A DNA stretch of 64,000 bases from Halichondria panicea (Eukaryota; Porifera; Demospongiae; Suberitida; Halichondriidae), in the NCBI RefSeq assembly GCF_963675165.1, contig NC_087380.1, forward strand, positions 2,533,803 to 2,597,802, in the 5' to 3' direction. The notes beneath the pieces are model-generated. The model had not been told where the DNA came from and did not search any database. It saw nothing but the letters and a program-made list of their open reading frames with translations. This document shows positions 52,201 through 64,000 of this stretch, in pieces; the first letter of the stretch is position 1, and the number at the start of each line of letters is the position of its first letter. The position numbers and the translations under genes are program-made.

Positions 52201-55200
52201 TGATATAGTGGTTACTGCTATAGACCCACGTAGATAGTCTATATGGTACTTGTCCAAAATCAACCAAATTTCCCCTGCCCATAATTTTGATCTGAGATAC
52301 GTAATACTCTTTCCACTAGTCATAATGCATCCTTTATCTGTGTGGTATTGTGATGGCTTTTTAGTGAATACCTTGTGTATTATCTCTGCCTCCTTCCTTA
52401 CTGAAGGAGGAGGTGGTCACGCCAACATACATATTTGCATCAGGGGTCAAGGTGTCAATGTGGTCATCCAGGGGTATGTCCAATGAGGTCAGGGGGTCAA
52501 CTTTCACAGTGAAGAGAGATTTACGCGTGACCCTCCCTCCACCAAACGCAAAGCTAGAGAAAGTGTGCTTACCAGATCTACGAGCCCTGAAAGAATCATG
52601 GTAAGTACCTTAGCTTGAATATCAGTTTATGCAGGTCTGAATTATTTGTACTTTTATTGTACACAGAGAAAGATAGTTTTTGCATGGAATTTCATCAGAA
52701 ATGTCTTTGACTTACCTGACAAGAATGAGAATAACTGCTCCAATAATCAGTAGAGCAACCACCAAAATGACAATCGCAGCAACTATCCCTCCAACACTGC
52801 CATTGGAACTTGGTTCTGTGAGCAGAGATGATTACTGTAGAAGGAGTACAAAAACGGTATTCTCTCACCTATACAAGATGGGGTTGTGCCACTAAATGTT
52901 CCCTGTTCAGTATCACAAGTTCTAGTTGAGGTACCATCAAGACCAAAACCAGGTGAGCAGGAAAAGGTGGCCACAGTTCCAAAAACATAACTGCCCTTTT
53001 CCACTGGACTAGAGTATGAGACCATCCCGTTAATGGGAGCCACTACCGAGTCAGAGGGACATCGAATGTTGTTGGCTGTCCTTTAAAACAGTTATATGAA
53101 TAGTGCTGATATTAAACTCACCTGTAAGATTAGCACAAACACTCACTACATCACCATGGCCATCAGGTATTCTACAACAGTAGGTTCCTAGTGGAGCCTT
53201 GATATCACCTTGACGATAGAGTCTGACAACTTGATGGTATCTGATCCAATAAAACCCACTACCAGTGACACTGTTCTCGGTGATCATTGTTCCATTAGGA
53301 AACAACCATTCTCCTGAACCTTCTCGTGGGTTGTCCCTATCCCTGCAACAGATTGTTGAGTTGGTGTGACAGGTCAAGGCAGAGTCATTTGTGGCTGCAA
53401 TTATGGTCACTAGAAGGTTACTCTTGTTGGTAGAGTACGATAATCCTTGAAGTGACAGAAAGAGTGGTTGATCTGGATGATTGAGATATAAGCATATGAA
53501 CCATGCATGGCTTATTTTGGTGCAAAGCAAACCTGCACAAACAGGAGCAGCTCCACTCCACACCCCCACAGTACTACGACCATCGCCAGTACAAGTCCTT
53601 AAATAATTTCCTCCTCTTTCCTCCATACCCAAAGGACAGAATAACATCAAGTATCGTGCTTGTGTTCCAAAGGGGTAAAGTGGTCCAGGAGAAAAATGGA
53701 TTACCGAGCCATGGGGATGAGTGAGAGGTGGACACATAATAGCTGTAATTATAAAAAATTAAATTTGATTTTGCGCATAATAATTATTACAGACTTTGGC
53801 AAAGGATGTCTTCTCCACTCCATGTCTTGTCAGGCTGACATGTTCTAATTCTCACGCTAGGAGACAGTCCGTGCCCCTCATCACAGCTGTGTGTAGCCAC
53901 AGTACCCTCCAGTCTGGGAGTAGTAGATGGACTATAGCTGATCACTCCATGGGTGAGGGTGATATTATCACAGATTGCTGCATCATTGGAAGTGAATACC
54001 AGTACATAATTATATTAAAAGGGAATGCATGGAGATTGATATTCGCATGTTTTCATACCTCTGCAACTTGGTATTGATCCAGTCCACACTCCCATTCCAC
54101 TTGTACCGTTCACGCAGGTCCTAATGTTCACACCAGACAGCTTGTAACCAGACACACACGAGTACACAGCAGTGGCCCCTTCTGCTCTCGGTGTGGTGTC
54201 AGGATTGAAGATGATGTCGCCATTCACAATTTGGTGAAGGTCTTTGCATATGGCTAAGCATTGTATACGTATACCATTACATTTAGTAGTAGTAATTAGG
54301 CCACTATTCACCTGAGCAAGTTGGTCTCGTGCTCCAACTCCCACTAGCCTCACAAATCACAGTGGCTGATCCTGACATGTGATATTTATCGTTACATGTG
54401 TACAACACTGTCCCTCCAAATGTTGTTCTGGTTAGTGATCCAGGAGATCCATTGATAACAGTGGGAAGTTCACCACAGTCCACAACTGTACGTAATAGAT
54501 ACAATTATGAAGTAAGAAAATTCATTTAACCATACTTGTACAAGTTGGTAGAGGCTCCCAGATCCCATTAGTCATACAGGTAGTTGTTGCTGTGGTGACT
54601 CCTGGAGAGATCCAGTATCCGGTTTTACAGGTGTACGTCACTGTCCCTTGGTACAATATGTCAGGATTGGGTGTTCCAGGAGATGCATTGGTGCCAGAGG
54701 GAGGATTACCACAAGTAACACCTGCATAGATTTACATAAAGTGTGGAGAAGCAGAACAGTATTATTGTTACTTACGTTGACAAGTTGGTTCAGTCTCCCA
54801 CATCCCACTATCCATACAGGTAGCTGTTGTTGTGGTGACTTCATTGGAGACCTCATACCCACTGTCACAGGTGTAGGTCACTGTCCCTTGGTAGGTTGTG
54901 TTGGTTGGTGCTCCAGGAGATGCGTTGATACCAGAGGGAGGGGGGCCACAATCCACAACTTAGTGGATGAGAACAGTTTAATCAGCATAATCATAGTCGG
55001 GGAGCAACTTCACATACGTTGACAAGTTGGTAGAGGTCCCCAAGTCCTGTCAGCCATACAGGTAACTGTTGCTGTGGTGACTCCATTGGAGAATTCATAC
55101 CCACTGTCACATGTGTAGGTCACTGTCCCTCCGAGAGCTGTGCCAGGGGTGGGTGTTCCAGGAGAGACATTCATAACAGTGGGAGGAGAGCTACAGGAAA

Positions 55201-57031
55201 CAGCTATTAAACATAACCGTGATTATGCCATATTCCAATGAATTCACAGACCACTATACCTGAACAGGTAGGTATGGTTCCATTCCAAATGCCTTCTGAA
55301 TTCACACCAGATTTAGTGCAGTTACTCTTTTTGTCCCCACTTGTTAGCTCATACCCAGTATCACACTCATAAGTAGCTGTTGTTCCATAGTCATAAGGCT
55401 CAGTTGTGTCACTGGAGTAGGCAATCACCCCATTCTCAATATCAGGGAGAGCAGAGCAGGTGATTTCTGTGGCAATATTAAGTAAACGAAAGTAACGCAA
55501 GTACAGCATATCAGATTTACCAGAACATGTTGGACTGTCACTGTCTAGCACATATCCTGCCTCACATCCACAGGTGAATGATCCCTCAGTGTTGGTACAC
55601 ACTTGCAGCTGGCAGATGTTGGGTCCAGCACACTCATCAATATCATCACCTTTACAAAGCATAATACTGATCCTAAACTATACCCACAATAATAACGTAC
55701 ATCCTCTTCCATCAGTAGCAAGTCGATATCCAGAGTTGCAGTCACAGGTGTATGATCCAGAAGTGTTGGTGCAGATCTGATCACAGCCATGAGCACCAGA
55801 GCATTCATCAATGTCTACACATGTGTGTGTAGACATGGATGCTACATTCAGTATTTCTTGGTGTATTGCAAACCTGCACAGATGGGAGCAGTTCCAGTCC
55901 ACACCCCCACAGTACTACGTCCATCACGCACACAAATCCTCACATCATTTCCTCCTCTCCTCTCCTGTCCAGGAGGGCATGTAACCATGTACATTGCTTG
56001 TGTTCCAATTAAGTATGGGGAAGTTTTTGGAGAGTAGGATATTGGCTCATAGGGAGAGTCAGCAAGAGGTGGACAGACAATAACTGTTCGAAAAAACAAA
56101 TTATAATCGTACACGTTTTTTGTTTTTAATTACCATTGCAAGTAACAATTTCTCCACTCCACGTTCTGTTTGACTGACACATTCTCTTACGTTCACCTAA
56201 AAGAACATAACCACTATTACAGTTGTGAGTGGCCGTAGTTCTTTCCAGTCTTGGAGAAGAGGTTGGGTCATAGGTCACATTTCCATTGGTGAGAGTGATG
56301 TCATCACAGAGAGCTAGCAAATGATTATGATAAATTTTACTTTATAAGTATACAGTCCACTTACGCTGACATACTGGAGCTGACCCATCCCAGCTTCCAC
56401 CACTCTTACAATTCCTGGTGGTGGTGTTTCCATAGAGGGTGTAGCCAGGGTTACAGGAATAGGTAGCTCCAGAGAAGATAGATCTGTTGTTAGGGGATCC
56501 ACCATTGTAGGTAATGTTTCCATTGGTGAGAGTGAGGTCAGAACAGGAGGTCACTGTCTCTATGTAGGAATTTATACACTCAAAAGCAAAAATCCATTCC
56601 ACCTATATAGATCTACACCAACGCACAGGTTTACCAGGTGTACTGCTGCGCTGCATGCATGCATTATTAAACAAAGGTGAATCTTCTCCACATACCGTAT
56701 AGCGGGTAATTTAAGGGGGCAAAATATTCATGGTTGAGCAATAATTATTTAGTCATTCCGTGGATAATATTTTCGTGGTTGCTGCTTGCACTGCAGGTAA
56801 AGGTATATAGGCATGGTCACTTCATTTGTGGGTAAAATATTTGTGGTTAGACCTTCAACCAACAACAAAAACCACAAATATTTTGCCTCACGAAAATTAC
56901 CTTCTATACGGTAATGAATATTGCTTGCAAGGTCAATAGCTAAACACACCCTTTCCACACACTAGTAGGAGCTGAGCAAATCCAGTCAAAAGGACCAGCC
57001 AAGAGACACAGTCACCTTGTAACTTCTTCAT
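48869..57031 (-). CDS. Receptor-type protein tyrosine phosphatase 1 (sushi/EGF/Ig ectodomain, tandem PTP domains)
   Basis: Thirty-two exons with consistent phases, about 1,698 aa. 56950-57031 encodes the signal peptide ([20 protein letters not shown]). Ectodomain exons, all phase 1-1: three sushi (CCP) domains (56365-56559, 56134-56313, 55874-56083), two calcium-binding EGF domains ([25 protein letters not shown]), eight more CCPs (55,466 down to 53,533), an Ig-like domain (53122-53472) and a last CCP (52869-53075). Transmembrane exon 52716-52815 ([20 protein letters not shown]). D1 has SWPDHGV (51044-51052) and [10 protein letters not shown] with nucleophile Cys at 50945-50947, so it is probably active. 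D2 keeps C-x5-R (MCNNGIGRTG) but has WTE instead of WPD, so it is probably inactive. Stop TAA at 48869-48871, only 61 bp from the foldback element. Upstream in-frame ATGs before 57031 are possible. Confidence 0.93.
49234..49268. repeat. (GT)n microsatellite in D2 intron of RPTP-1
   Basis: About 17 GT units just inside the intron 49232-49343, with a short CA run at 49325-49336 near the other end of the same intron. Confidence 0.95.
56693..56913. mobile_element. MITE, CCGTATAGCGG family, copy 4
   Basis: TACCGTATAGCGGGTAATTT at the left, AAATTACC..CTATACGGTA at the right, flanked by TA. Lies in intron 1 of RPTP-1. Confidence 0.8.
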
Positions 57032-58926
57032 GCTGTCTTCATTCATGCATGCATGCTTCAGAGTAATTGGCCTTAATAGTGCATGATGGCAACAGGAAGT
57101 CTGAAATATTAATGCAATTTCCGGTACACGCATCAAAGTGTACATGCACCCACATACATACACCACATACACAGAAAAAGAATCCTACACATTACACACA
57201 ATACTGTACAAATGCTAGTACTGACGGCCCCTGCATGTCCACATGGACAGTAATGTAAGCACCACAGCAATGAACTAATATCAATGGTGGTGTGTATGGG
57301 TGTGACAAGCTATGGTTGGTCGAACAAAGAAGGATTCTTTGGATATACCAGTGACCAAGAACCGTCTCACCTGGAGGGAGGGGGGAAAACTCTAAGACAA
57401 ATAAATCAATAAATAGTCGCTAATGTGTATCACACACACACAGTCGCGAATTATTATTTCATAGGCTTTCAAGGAGAGTCTTAGTAGATCACTTTGTATT
57501 ATTGCCATCATACACAGTGAACAGATTGACAAATGGAGCAAAGGCAACATGCACCATTTGTTAAACTATCACAGCCCTAGGCTATTGAAAGGTGCACAAA
57601 CATTGCCTCAGGCACAACACAACAGGTAATGCTCACAATAAACACTGAGCACTCTATCAGATTGAAAGCAAGCACACACCCACTCACTCTAAGCACAAAC
57701 AATTGCAGACAAACAGGCTAGATCTATACTCTTTGAAGGAAATGTACATAATACAATTAAATTGTGTACACAGCTATATACATGTAAGGTGCATGGAAGA
57801 GTAAATAGGGTGTAATCTGAATAGGAAACCATTGCTAGGGAAAAGGCTGAAATCTGTAATATAATTATTATGCTGAAAGTAAATAATGTGCACGTAGTAA
57901 TGGGATGCAAATATAGCGTTTTCAAGTAGCTGATCAGCTGCTGAGACTGCAGGCAGGGAGGACAGACAGTATAATACACATACATAGCAATCTTATTCCT
58001 GTCATTCATACAAATGTGTACGTATAGAACAGCTAGCAGTGCATGTGAGCACATGCGGGAAGTATTTACCACAAGGCTATACATGTAATATTTGCAGGTT
58101 GTTACTCTTTTGAACAATGAACACACTCGTTGCTTGGAGAGACATAATTCAAATAGAACAACAATCCATAACCTTTTCTACTGCATGCTCATACACATAA
58201 TTATACACACCCTCATCTGTGTGGTGGACTGGTGGTCTCTGGTCTGGCCCCTCCCACTCTCGGAGGGTCGTAATTTCTCAGAGGGGGTAGTATCTTCCCA
58301 CCACGCCCCCCAAGCTCCTGCGATATCCGCTGGTAGTCAGGTCTGGAGGTCAGAAATAATGAAAGTTTATACAGGTAAAGGTTTATATGTTTTTGTAGAA
58401 GACAATGTGATGTAGCAAAGACAACACACAACATCTGCTCTTGCAACTTCCTTAAGCTACGTATCCATGTTAGTATCATTGTTGTAAGAAGAATTTTACG
58501 TACTCATGAAAACTGAATGCAGTGTGGTGGTAAACAATGAGAATCAAGAGGTTCCAAGCAATTCATAACCAACTGCACCATCATTGCTAAGCAACAATAT
58601 CTTAGCTGCAAAACACACGTATTAAGAGTCTCTCGTCCTCCTCCACTCCACTAAAGTCAGCCTCAATACGTTCAATATGAGCATTGATCTCATCGTTATA
58701 CCAATCACGCTGCTGGAGGTGTAGAATTGAATAACACATTAAAACTAGTTTAGTTAGGAACACACTCTCACCCCAGCAAGTGCAATAATTCAGTAACATA
58801 AAAGTCAGTGGTAAACACATTCACAGTTTTGCTATTGGTATAATCTAAGTATGTACAATAATCTAAAAACAAAATAATTATCAAAGCAGCAGTAAATTAA
58901 ATGTTTTATGTGCGAATTACTGTTAA
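57032..58926. other. Spacer between the two RPTP genes
   Basis: 1.9 kb with no repeat I recognise apart from short CA runs. It must hold the promoter of RPTP-1 and the 3' untranslated region of RPTP-2. Two coding-like minus-strand segments are described separately at 58222-58710. Confidence 0.5.
58222..58710 (-). CDS. Two orphan exon-like segments, unrecognised
   Basis: Minus strand: 58,616-58,710 after a CTCCAGCAG acceptor reads RDWYNDEINAHIERIEADFS then GVEEDERLLIR, strongly acidic and probably helical. 58,222-58,330 reads RISQELGGRGGKILPPLRNY then DPPRVGGARPETTSPPHR and a stop. A phase-0 splice between CGT|GTGTGT-like donor and CAG|CGGATATC is possible. They lie 3' of the RPTP-2 stop at 58927, on the same strand, with no counterpart after RPTP-1 (where the foldback lies). 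They could be an alternative RPTP-2 tail or the end of an interleaved gene. I do not recognise a family. Confidence 0.35.
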
Positions 58927-59414
58927 TTAAACCAGTTCTTTGAAGTTGGCATAAGTTTCAAAACTGTCCACATAGTCAGCCAGTGCCTCGTGACAGAAAG
59001 CATACATCTCCTACATAGTGGGTGGATGTACGGTGATTACTTAATATTGAAAGATAATGTCTACAAAGCACACAGGTACTTTTAGTTTACTTTCAAAATA
59101 AACAGTGTAGCTAAACATTGGATCTATACAGCATAGAATGGAGAATAGAATGTAGTAGAACAGTAGAATATAGCTTCCAATAGACTTGTAAACTTACAGG
59201 GTTGCTAACGAGCCCCTCCCTTTGTTTGCGAGCAAACTTGATGAACTGGAACACATCGACCACGCCCTCAATCTTGAGTCGCTCCAGTTGAGCATGCAGG
59301 GTGATGAACACTCCAGTACGACCAATCCCATTGCTGCATGTGTGTGAGGGGGAGGTAGTAAGGCATTAAGTGTCACTGTGGGTAGTGAGACATTGTTTAC
59401 TTTGCATAAGTTGC

Positions 59415-59446
<32 letters not shown>

Positions 59447-59505
59447 GGGGTAGTGAGACAATGAGATACTTATACTAACACGGCTGTACCATAAAAAATA
59501 AAAGT

Positions 59506-59591
<86 letters not shown>

Positions 59592-62500
59592 TCACTTGCA
59601 CATGACGACAATGGGCTTGTTGCCTGAGGCCATCTGAACAGCATTCACCTCTTGCACAACGTCCAGTATAGCGGTAGGGCTCTGTGGGGGGTCCTTCTCG
59701 GTCCAGCGTGTGAAGTGGAACTGTGTAACCACAGAGGGGGGCTCATCAGAAGTTGCCATGGCAACAGATAGCTTCCTGACAACGTAGTTCCCATAAGCGT
59801 CGAATGTCTGCTGAGTGACAGTGAAGTCACCATAAGTGCCTGCCTCTCCTTGGTACTTGGGCCAGTAGCGATGGCACACCTCCTGTTGATAAGTAGACAC
59901 GAATAGGCTAGCAAAGAATGTACGATAAAAAAACTTTAGGATACATATAATGAATTTTCTTTACTTCTTAAAAAGTTATTTGCTAGCTATAGATAGTTCT
60001 TTTCCTATGTGTAAATCATTCACTATAAACATGTGAAAGCAACTAAAGATACACACCACATAATTATAGTGTTACCTGCTCTTCCTCCATGAGGGTACAG
60101 AGCATGACAATACAGCTGCACCCATTCTCCACCACCATCCTCCACAAGTCTCCAGTGGTGTGCTCCAGGGGACCTTGAGTGGCTATGTACCCTCGCCTCT
60201 GTTGGTAGCCCTGGACAAGAGAGAGTTTAAAACTTGAAAGATAAAATCATATGAACAGTCGCTAGAGAAAGACATAGTATATGTGTGATACGGCATTAGC
60301 TTCCTCACATGAATGTAGCTGGCATTGATGTAGTTAGAACCAGAAGGTGAGAACTGAAGCTGGACTCTGTGCATCTCATCTACAAATGGATAATGAAACC
60401 TCACTTGTTCAGTGCGGTTATGAGGTTAGCTTACTTGGCAGAATCTGAGAGTATCTGTTCTTGTCTTCATTCTCCTCATTCTGAGAGCTGTAGTAGTCCT
60501 CTGTCCCGTCAAGCCCAGAAAACTCACTCAAAATCTGAGCAAGCGGACACAGTGACATAATTATGCGGCTCCATAATTTTATAATAACTGGAAAACATTA
60601 GCACAGGTAATTGGACAGAGCACAGACACACTATAGTACGAACAAAGCATAGAATCACTCACCTTGAACTGTCGCTGGAAGCCAGTGGGTGTGTCCTCAT
60701 CAGCAGCAGCTGGTTCTTTGAGCTGGTTGACAGTTGTCATGAGAGCATGTGCTGGTATCTCTGTCTCCCCACACACTATGAGCTCCTTGAGGGCATTATG
60801 CAGGAAGATGTACTGAGACTGAGGAAGGTGTGGGGGATGCTTATAATTATTGACTGACTGGTCACAGAACATTTATCACGTTGCATGGGTACACATTATT
60901 GTGATAACCACACATAGCAATCGTATAAGCATAATTATATGCATAATTATATACATGCATGCAAGCATGTACAATCAGTAATTTAACTGTGTACATGTAC
61001 AATGTCATGTATTCACAGTACATTAATTCACACATAATACAGAGTTAAGCGTACCAGAGTCTGTACGAGGAGCACCCTCTGTTTTCGAATATGAGTAACG
61101 CAATCGTAGATATGTATCATCCCGTCCTGCTCCATACGATCCAACATCGTATCCAAGACAATAAACGTTCCTGTGCGTCCGACACCAGCGCTGCAGTGTA
61201 CGAGGAGTGGGCGGGGATCATCCTGGGGGTGTGTCTTACGAACAGCACGAGTGAAGTAGATGAGGGACATGCCACTAGAGGGGACACCGTGGTCTGGCCA
61301 GGAGGTGTAGTGGAACAGGGTCACCTCAAACACAGGGGACGAGCCGAGGGTGGGCTATAGGGGGTGGAGTTTACAGTATTTATCAATGGGTGCTTGCAAG
61401 TGTGTACAACAGTACCAGTGGTACATGTTTGTAACAATTAGACATTATTATGCTTTCTACTTTACATTTATTAGCAATGAGGTGTTTCTGGGGGCGTTGT
61501 ATGTACACAGTACACCAAACCGTTTTTAGTTAAGCCAACTGACTTGATTGACTTTCATTTTCCTGACAGTGAAGTCGGGGAAGGCCACCATACTGGTCAG
61601 AGAGACCACGATGCCACAGCCCATCTCAAGAGGTTGGTCGTCCTTCAGGGGCCAATAGCACTCACACTTTTTCTATAAGGGGTTATGGAAATAACAAATG
61701 ACACCGAAAACCACCAGCAAAATGTACAAGATTTTCAATAGACAATAATTTTGATAACGAGGGTTAAATGATGTAGTAGCTCACCCTCTCCTCAAAACAT
61801 CTGGTGAGCATGACAATCGTTTGCAATTTATTCTCGAAAATCATCTTCCAGAAATCTTCCAGCGTATTAGGCAGAGGACCTGAGTTTGAAGAAATGATAC
61901 AGCAACCACTACTGGAAATGTTAGTGCATTTACCTTGAGCAGCAATGTATTTGGTGTTAGCCATATATCCCTGCAAATAATTATATAGGTGTATGAAAAA
62001 CGAGCAACAATCAATGATACAAATTGACTTACGTAAACGTAGCTGGCATTGATGTAGTCTGATCCTATGACGTCCTTTACAGGCTTCAACTTAACACGAT
62101 TGAAATCATCTGTACACAAAATAAACACAGCATAATTATAGCAAACCCAAACGAACGTACTCACAAGGGAAGACGTTTCCAAATCTGTTCTTGATTGTAT
62201 TGTGGGACAGCTTTGACTGGTTGTTGGGAGAATGGGGCTCCTTGCTGATGGACTGAGGGGAGAAAGAATTAGGCAATCAATTAACTATATCACATTTGTA
62301 AACTGTGAGAAATATTGTTCGACTCTGCACACATGCTTACCGTGTACTCAGTCTCGAAGAGCTTGTCTGTGTCCTCGTGCATTGTGTCCACATGAGCAGG
62401 GAAGTCAGTGGTGTAAAATGAACTGTTCTGACCAATTCCAGATACTGTAAAATGTAAAACAAAAGTAGTTGCTACAGGCATACTCACAGGGATGTCCATA

Positions 62501-64000
62501 GTACTCCGCCCATAGTTTGTATCTAGATACGTACATTGAGATACAATTTGATAGCCTTTCCTTAGCCATGCATCCTTTTCTGAGTGTGTGGTATTGTGAG
62601 ATGGTGGATACCTTGTGTATTATCTCCGCTTCCCTCCTTACTGAAGGAGGAGGTAGTCACACCCACATGCATATCTGCATCAGGGGTCAAGGTGTCAATG
62701 TGGTCGTCCAGGGGTATGTCCAATGGGGTCAGGGGGTCAACTTTCACAGTGAAAAGAGATTTATGCGTGACCCTCCCTCCACCAAATGTAAGGCCAGAAA
62801 AAGTGTGCTTACCAGATCTTTGAGCCCTGAAAAATTTATATTAGGTACATTGTATAATAATTATCAGCAGGAGTGCATGCACTCCTGATATCAGTTTATG
62901 CAGCTCTGAATTATTTGTGTTTTGTTAGACTTGTTTTACACAGTGCATGAATTTCCTTGACTTACCTGACAACAATGAGAATAACCGCTCCAATGATCAA
63001 TAGAGCAACCACCAAAATAACGATCCCAGCAACTATCCCTACAACCATGGCAGTGCTACTCGTAGTTGGTTCTGTGGGTAAGAAGAGAGTCGTGATGGTA
63101 ACTCATCAGATTGGACTAATATTTATGTGCATCACACACATAAATGTAAACAATATACTGTACCTTCGCATTCTGGTGGTCTGCTCCAGGTTGCATTTGC
63201 CTGACAAGTACTTGTAGCAATCCCAAAGAGTGCATAGCCATCATTACAGCTGTATGTCACTGTCCCTGTGAATGTTGTGGTTGTTGGTATCCCAGGAGAT
63301 CCATTGGTAATAGACGGAGGGGTCCCACAGTCCACAGCTATGTGTGCACATTATCATGTGATCAAATATACAATTATTATAGTAGAACATACGTGGACAT
63401 TGAGGAGCAGCACCATCCCACTGACCACTAGGAGTGCTTCCATCACCAGTACAGGTCCTCTCATTGACTCCACTTGTTAACACATGTCCATCGTTGCATT
63501 GATAAGTAGCTCTTGTTTCATAGTCATATGGTATACTAGTACCACTAAAGTAATTGATTATTCCATTTGTAATGCTTGGGAGAGCAGAGCACATGATATC
63601 TGAACCAGAAACGAGTTTTGATCTATTCAGTAGCATTCAATTAACTCACGATCACAAGTTGGTTCACTTCCATTGAATCTCCCGATTGTCCCTCTACCAT
63701 AATCAGTGACACATGTTCGACTCTCAGTACTGTTCAGACCATAACCAGGAGAGCAGGTGTAGGTGGCTACTGTGCCAAAGATGTACATGTACTTGCCATT
63801 TTGCATGCGCAATTGGTTTGAGTAAGTCACATTTCCATTAGTAGGTTCAGTCAGCGAGTTACATTGGGTTGCTGAAAGTTTTAACTAAGTAAAATAATCA
63901 TTAACTATTTAGTGCAAGTGACTTACAGACACAGCTTGGCTCCTGACCACTCCACACTCCAATGGCGTCCATTCCATCATCATCCATACACACTCGTACC
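58927..64000 (-). CDS. Receptor-type protein tyrosine phosphatase 2, 5' part outside window
   Basis: Close tandem paralogue of RPTP-1 with the same exon order from the last exon (stop TAA 58927-58929, preceded by [10 protein letters not shown]) up to the transmembrane exon (about 62,965-63,073; [20 protein letters not shown]). D1 contains SWPDHGV and [10 protein letters not shown] (Cys codon 61193-61195). D2 contains MCNNGIGRTG with WTE replacing WPD. The juxtamembrane region is shared with RPTP-1 ([19 protein letters not shown]). The ectodomain visible comprises three complete CCPs directly before the membrane (63,165-63,335; 63,390-63,597; 63,652-63,872) and part of a fourth up to base 64000. 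The Ig-like domain of RPTP-1 is not in the corresponding place, so the ectodomains differ while the cytoplasmic parts are nearly identical. No lesion seen. Confidence 0.9.
59415..59446. repeat. (GT)n microsatellite in D2 intron of RPTP-2
   Basis: About 15 GT units with one C interruption, inside the intron 59340-59596. Confidence 0.95.
59510..59588. repeat. (CA)n microsatellite at the opposite end of the same intron
   Basis: About 39 uninterrupted CA units ending 9 bp from the D2 exon boundary. They are complementary to the GT run at 59415-59446. Confidence 0.97.

Noticed and set aside
57689-58126. 145-codon minus-strand frame between the RPTPs
   Set aside because: Cysteine- and tyrosine-rich translation of AT-rich spacer without exon signals or repeats of family motifs.
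59366-59644. Minus-strand frame with a Val/Cys and His/Thr run
   Set aside because: Translation of the CA/GT microsatellites inside an RPTP-2 intron.

Overview
The window reads as metazoan nuclear DNA, most likely from a sponge (inference; no marker locus is present). It holds multi-exon genes with short GT-AG introns, tandemly expanded receptor tyrosine kinases (RTKs), two-domain receptor tyrosine phosphatases with sushi/EGF ectodomains, and dense foldback or MITE-like insertions. No rRNA, tRNA, CRISPR or bacterial-type feature was seen.

Layout. (1) About 1-11,750, minus strand: two tandem furin-like proprotein convertase genes. The left one runs off the window. The right one is complete but has an in-frame TAG just before its P domain. 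(2) About 12,240-44,010, plus strand: a cluster of genes sharing one ectodomain that I cannot assign to a named family. It has six cysteines with invariant C-x9-C and C-x19-C spacings and a GD-x-hydrophobic-GAC core, and lies on one phase 1-1 exon. Four members carry a tyrosine kinase; one of these looks like a pseudokinase and another has a frameshifted ectodomain. Four are kinase-less transmembrane proteins with NxAYG-type tyrosine motifs, and all four have frame damage. Decayed fragments lie between them. (3) 44,118-48,808: a 4.7 kb foldback element made of about 9/27-bp tandem repeats in two inverted arms, with non-repetitive terminal inverted repeats. (4) 48,869-64,000, minus strand: two tandem receptor-type protein tyrosine phosphatases (RPTPs). 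The first is complete, about 1,698 aa in 32 exons. The second runs off the right edge.

Together the locus places tyrosine kinases, possible kinase-less substrates or decoys and tyrosine phosphatases next to one another, with secretory-pathway proteases alongside. Whether they work together is inference. Exon boundaries were placed by eye from splice consensus, reading phase and comparison among paralogues. Large introns and spacers mostly hold insertions, listed separately.
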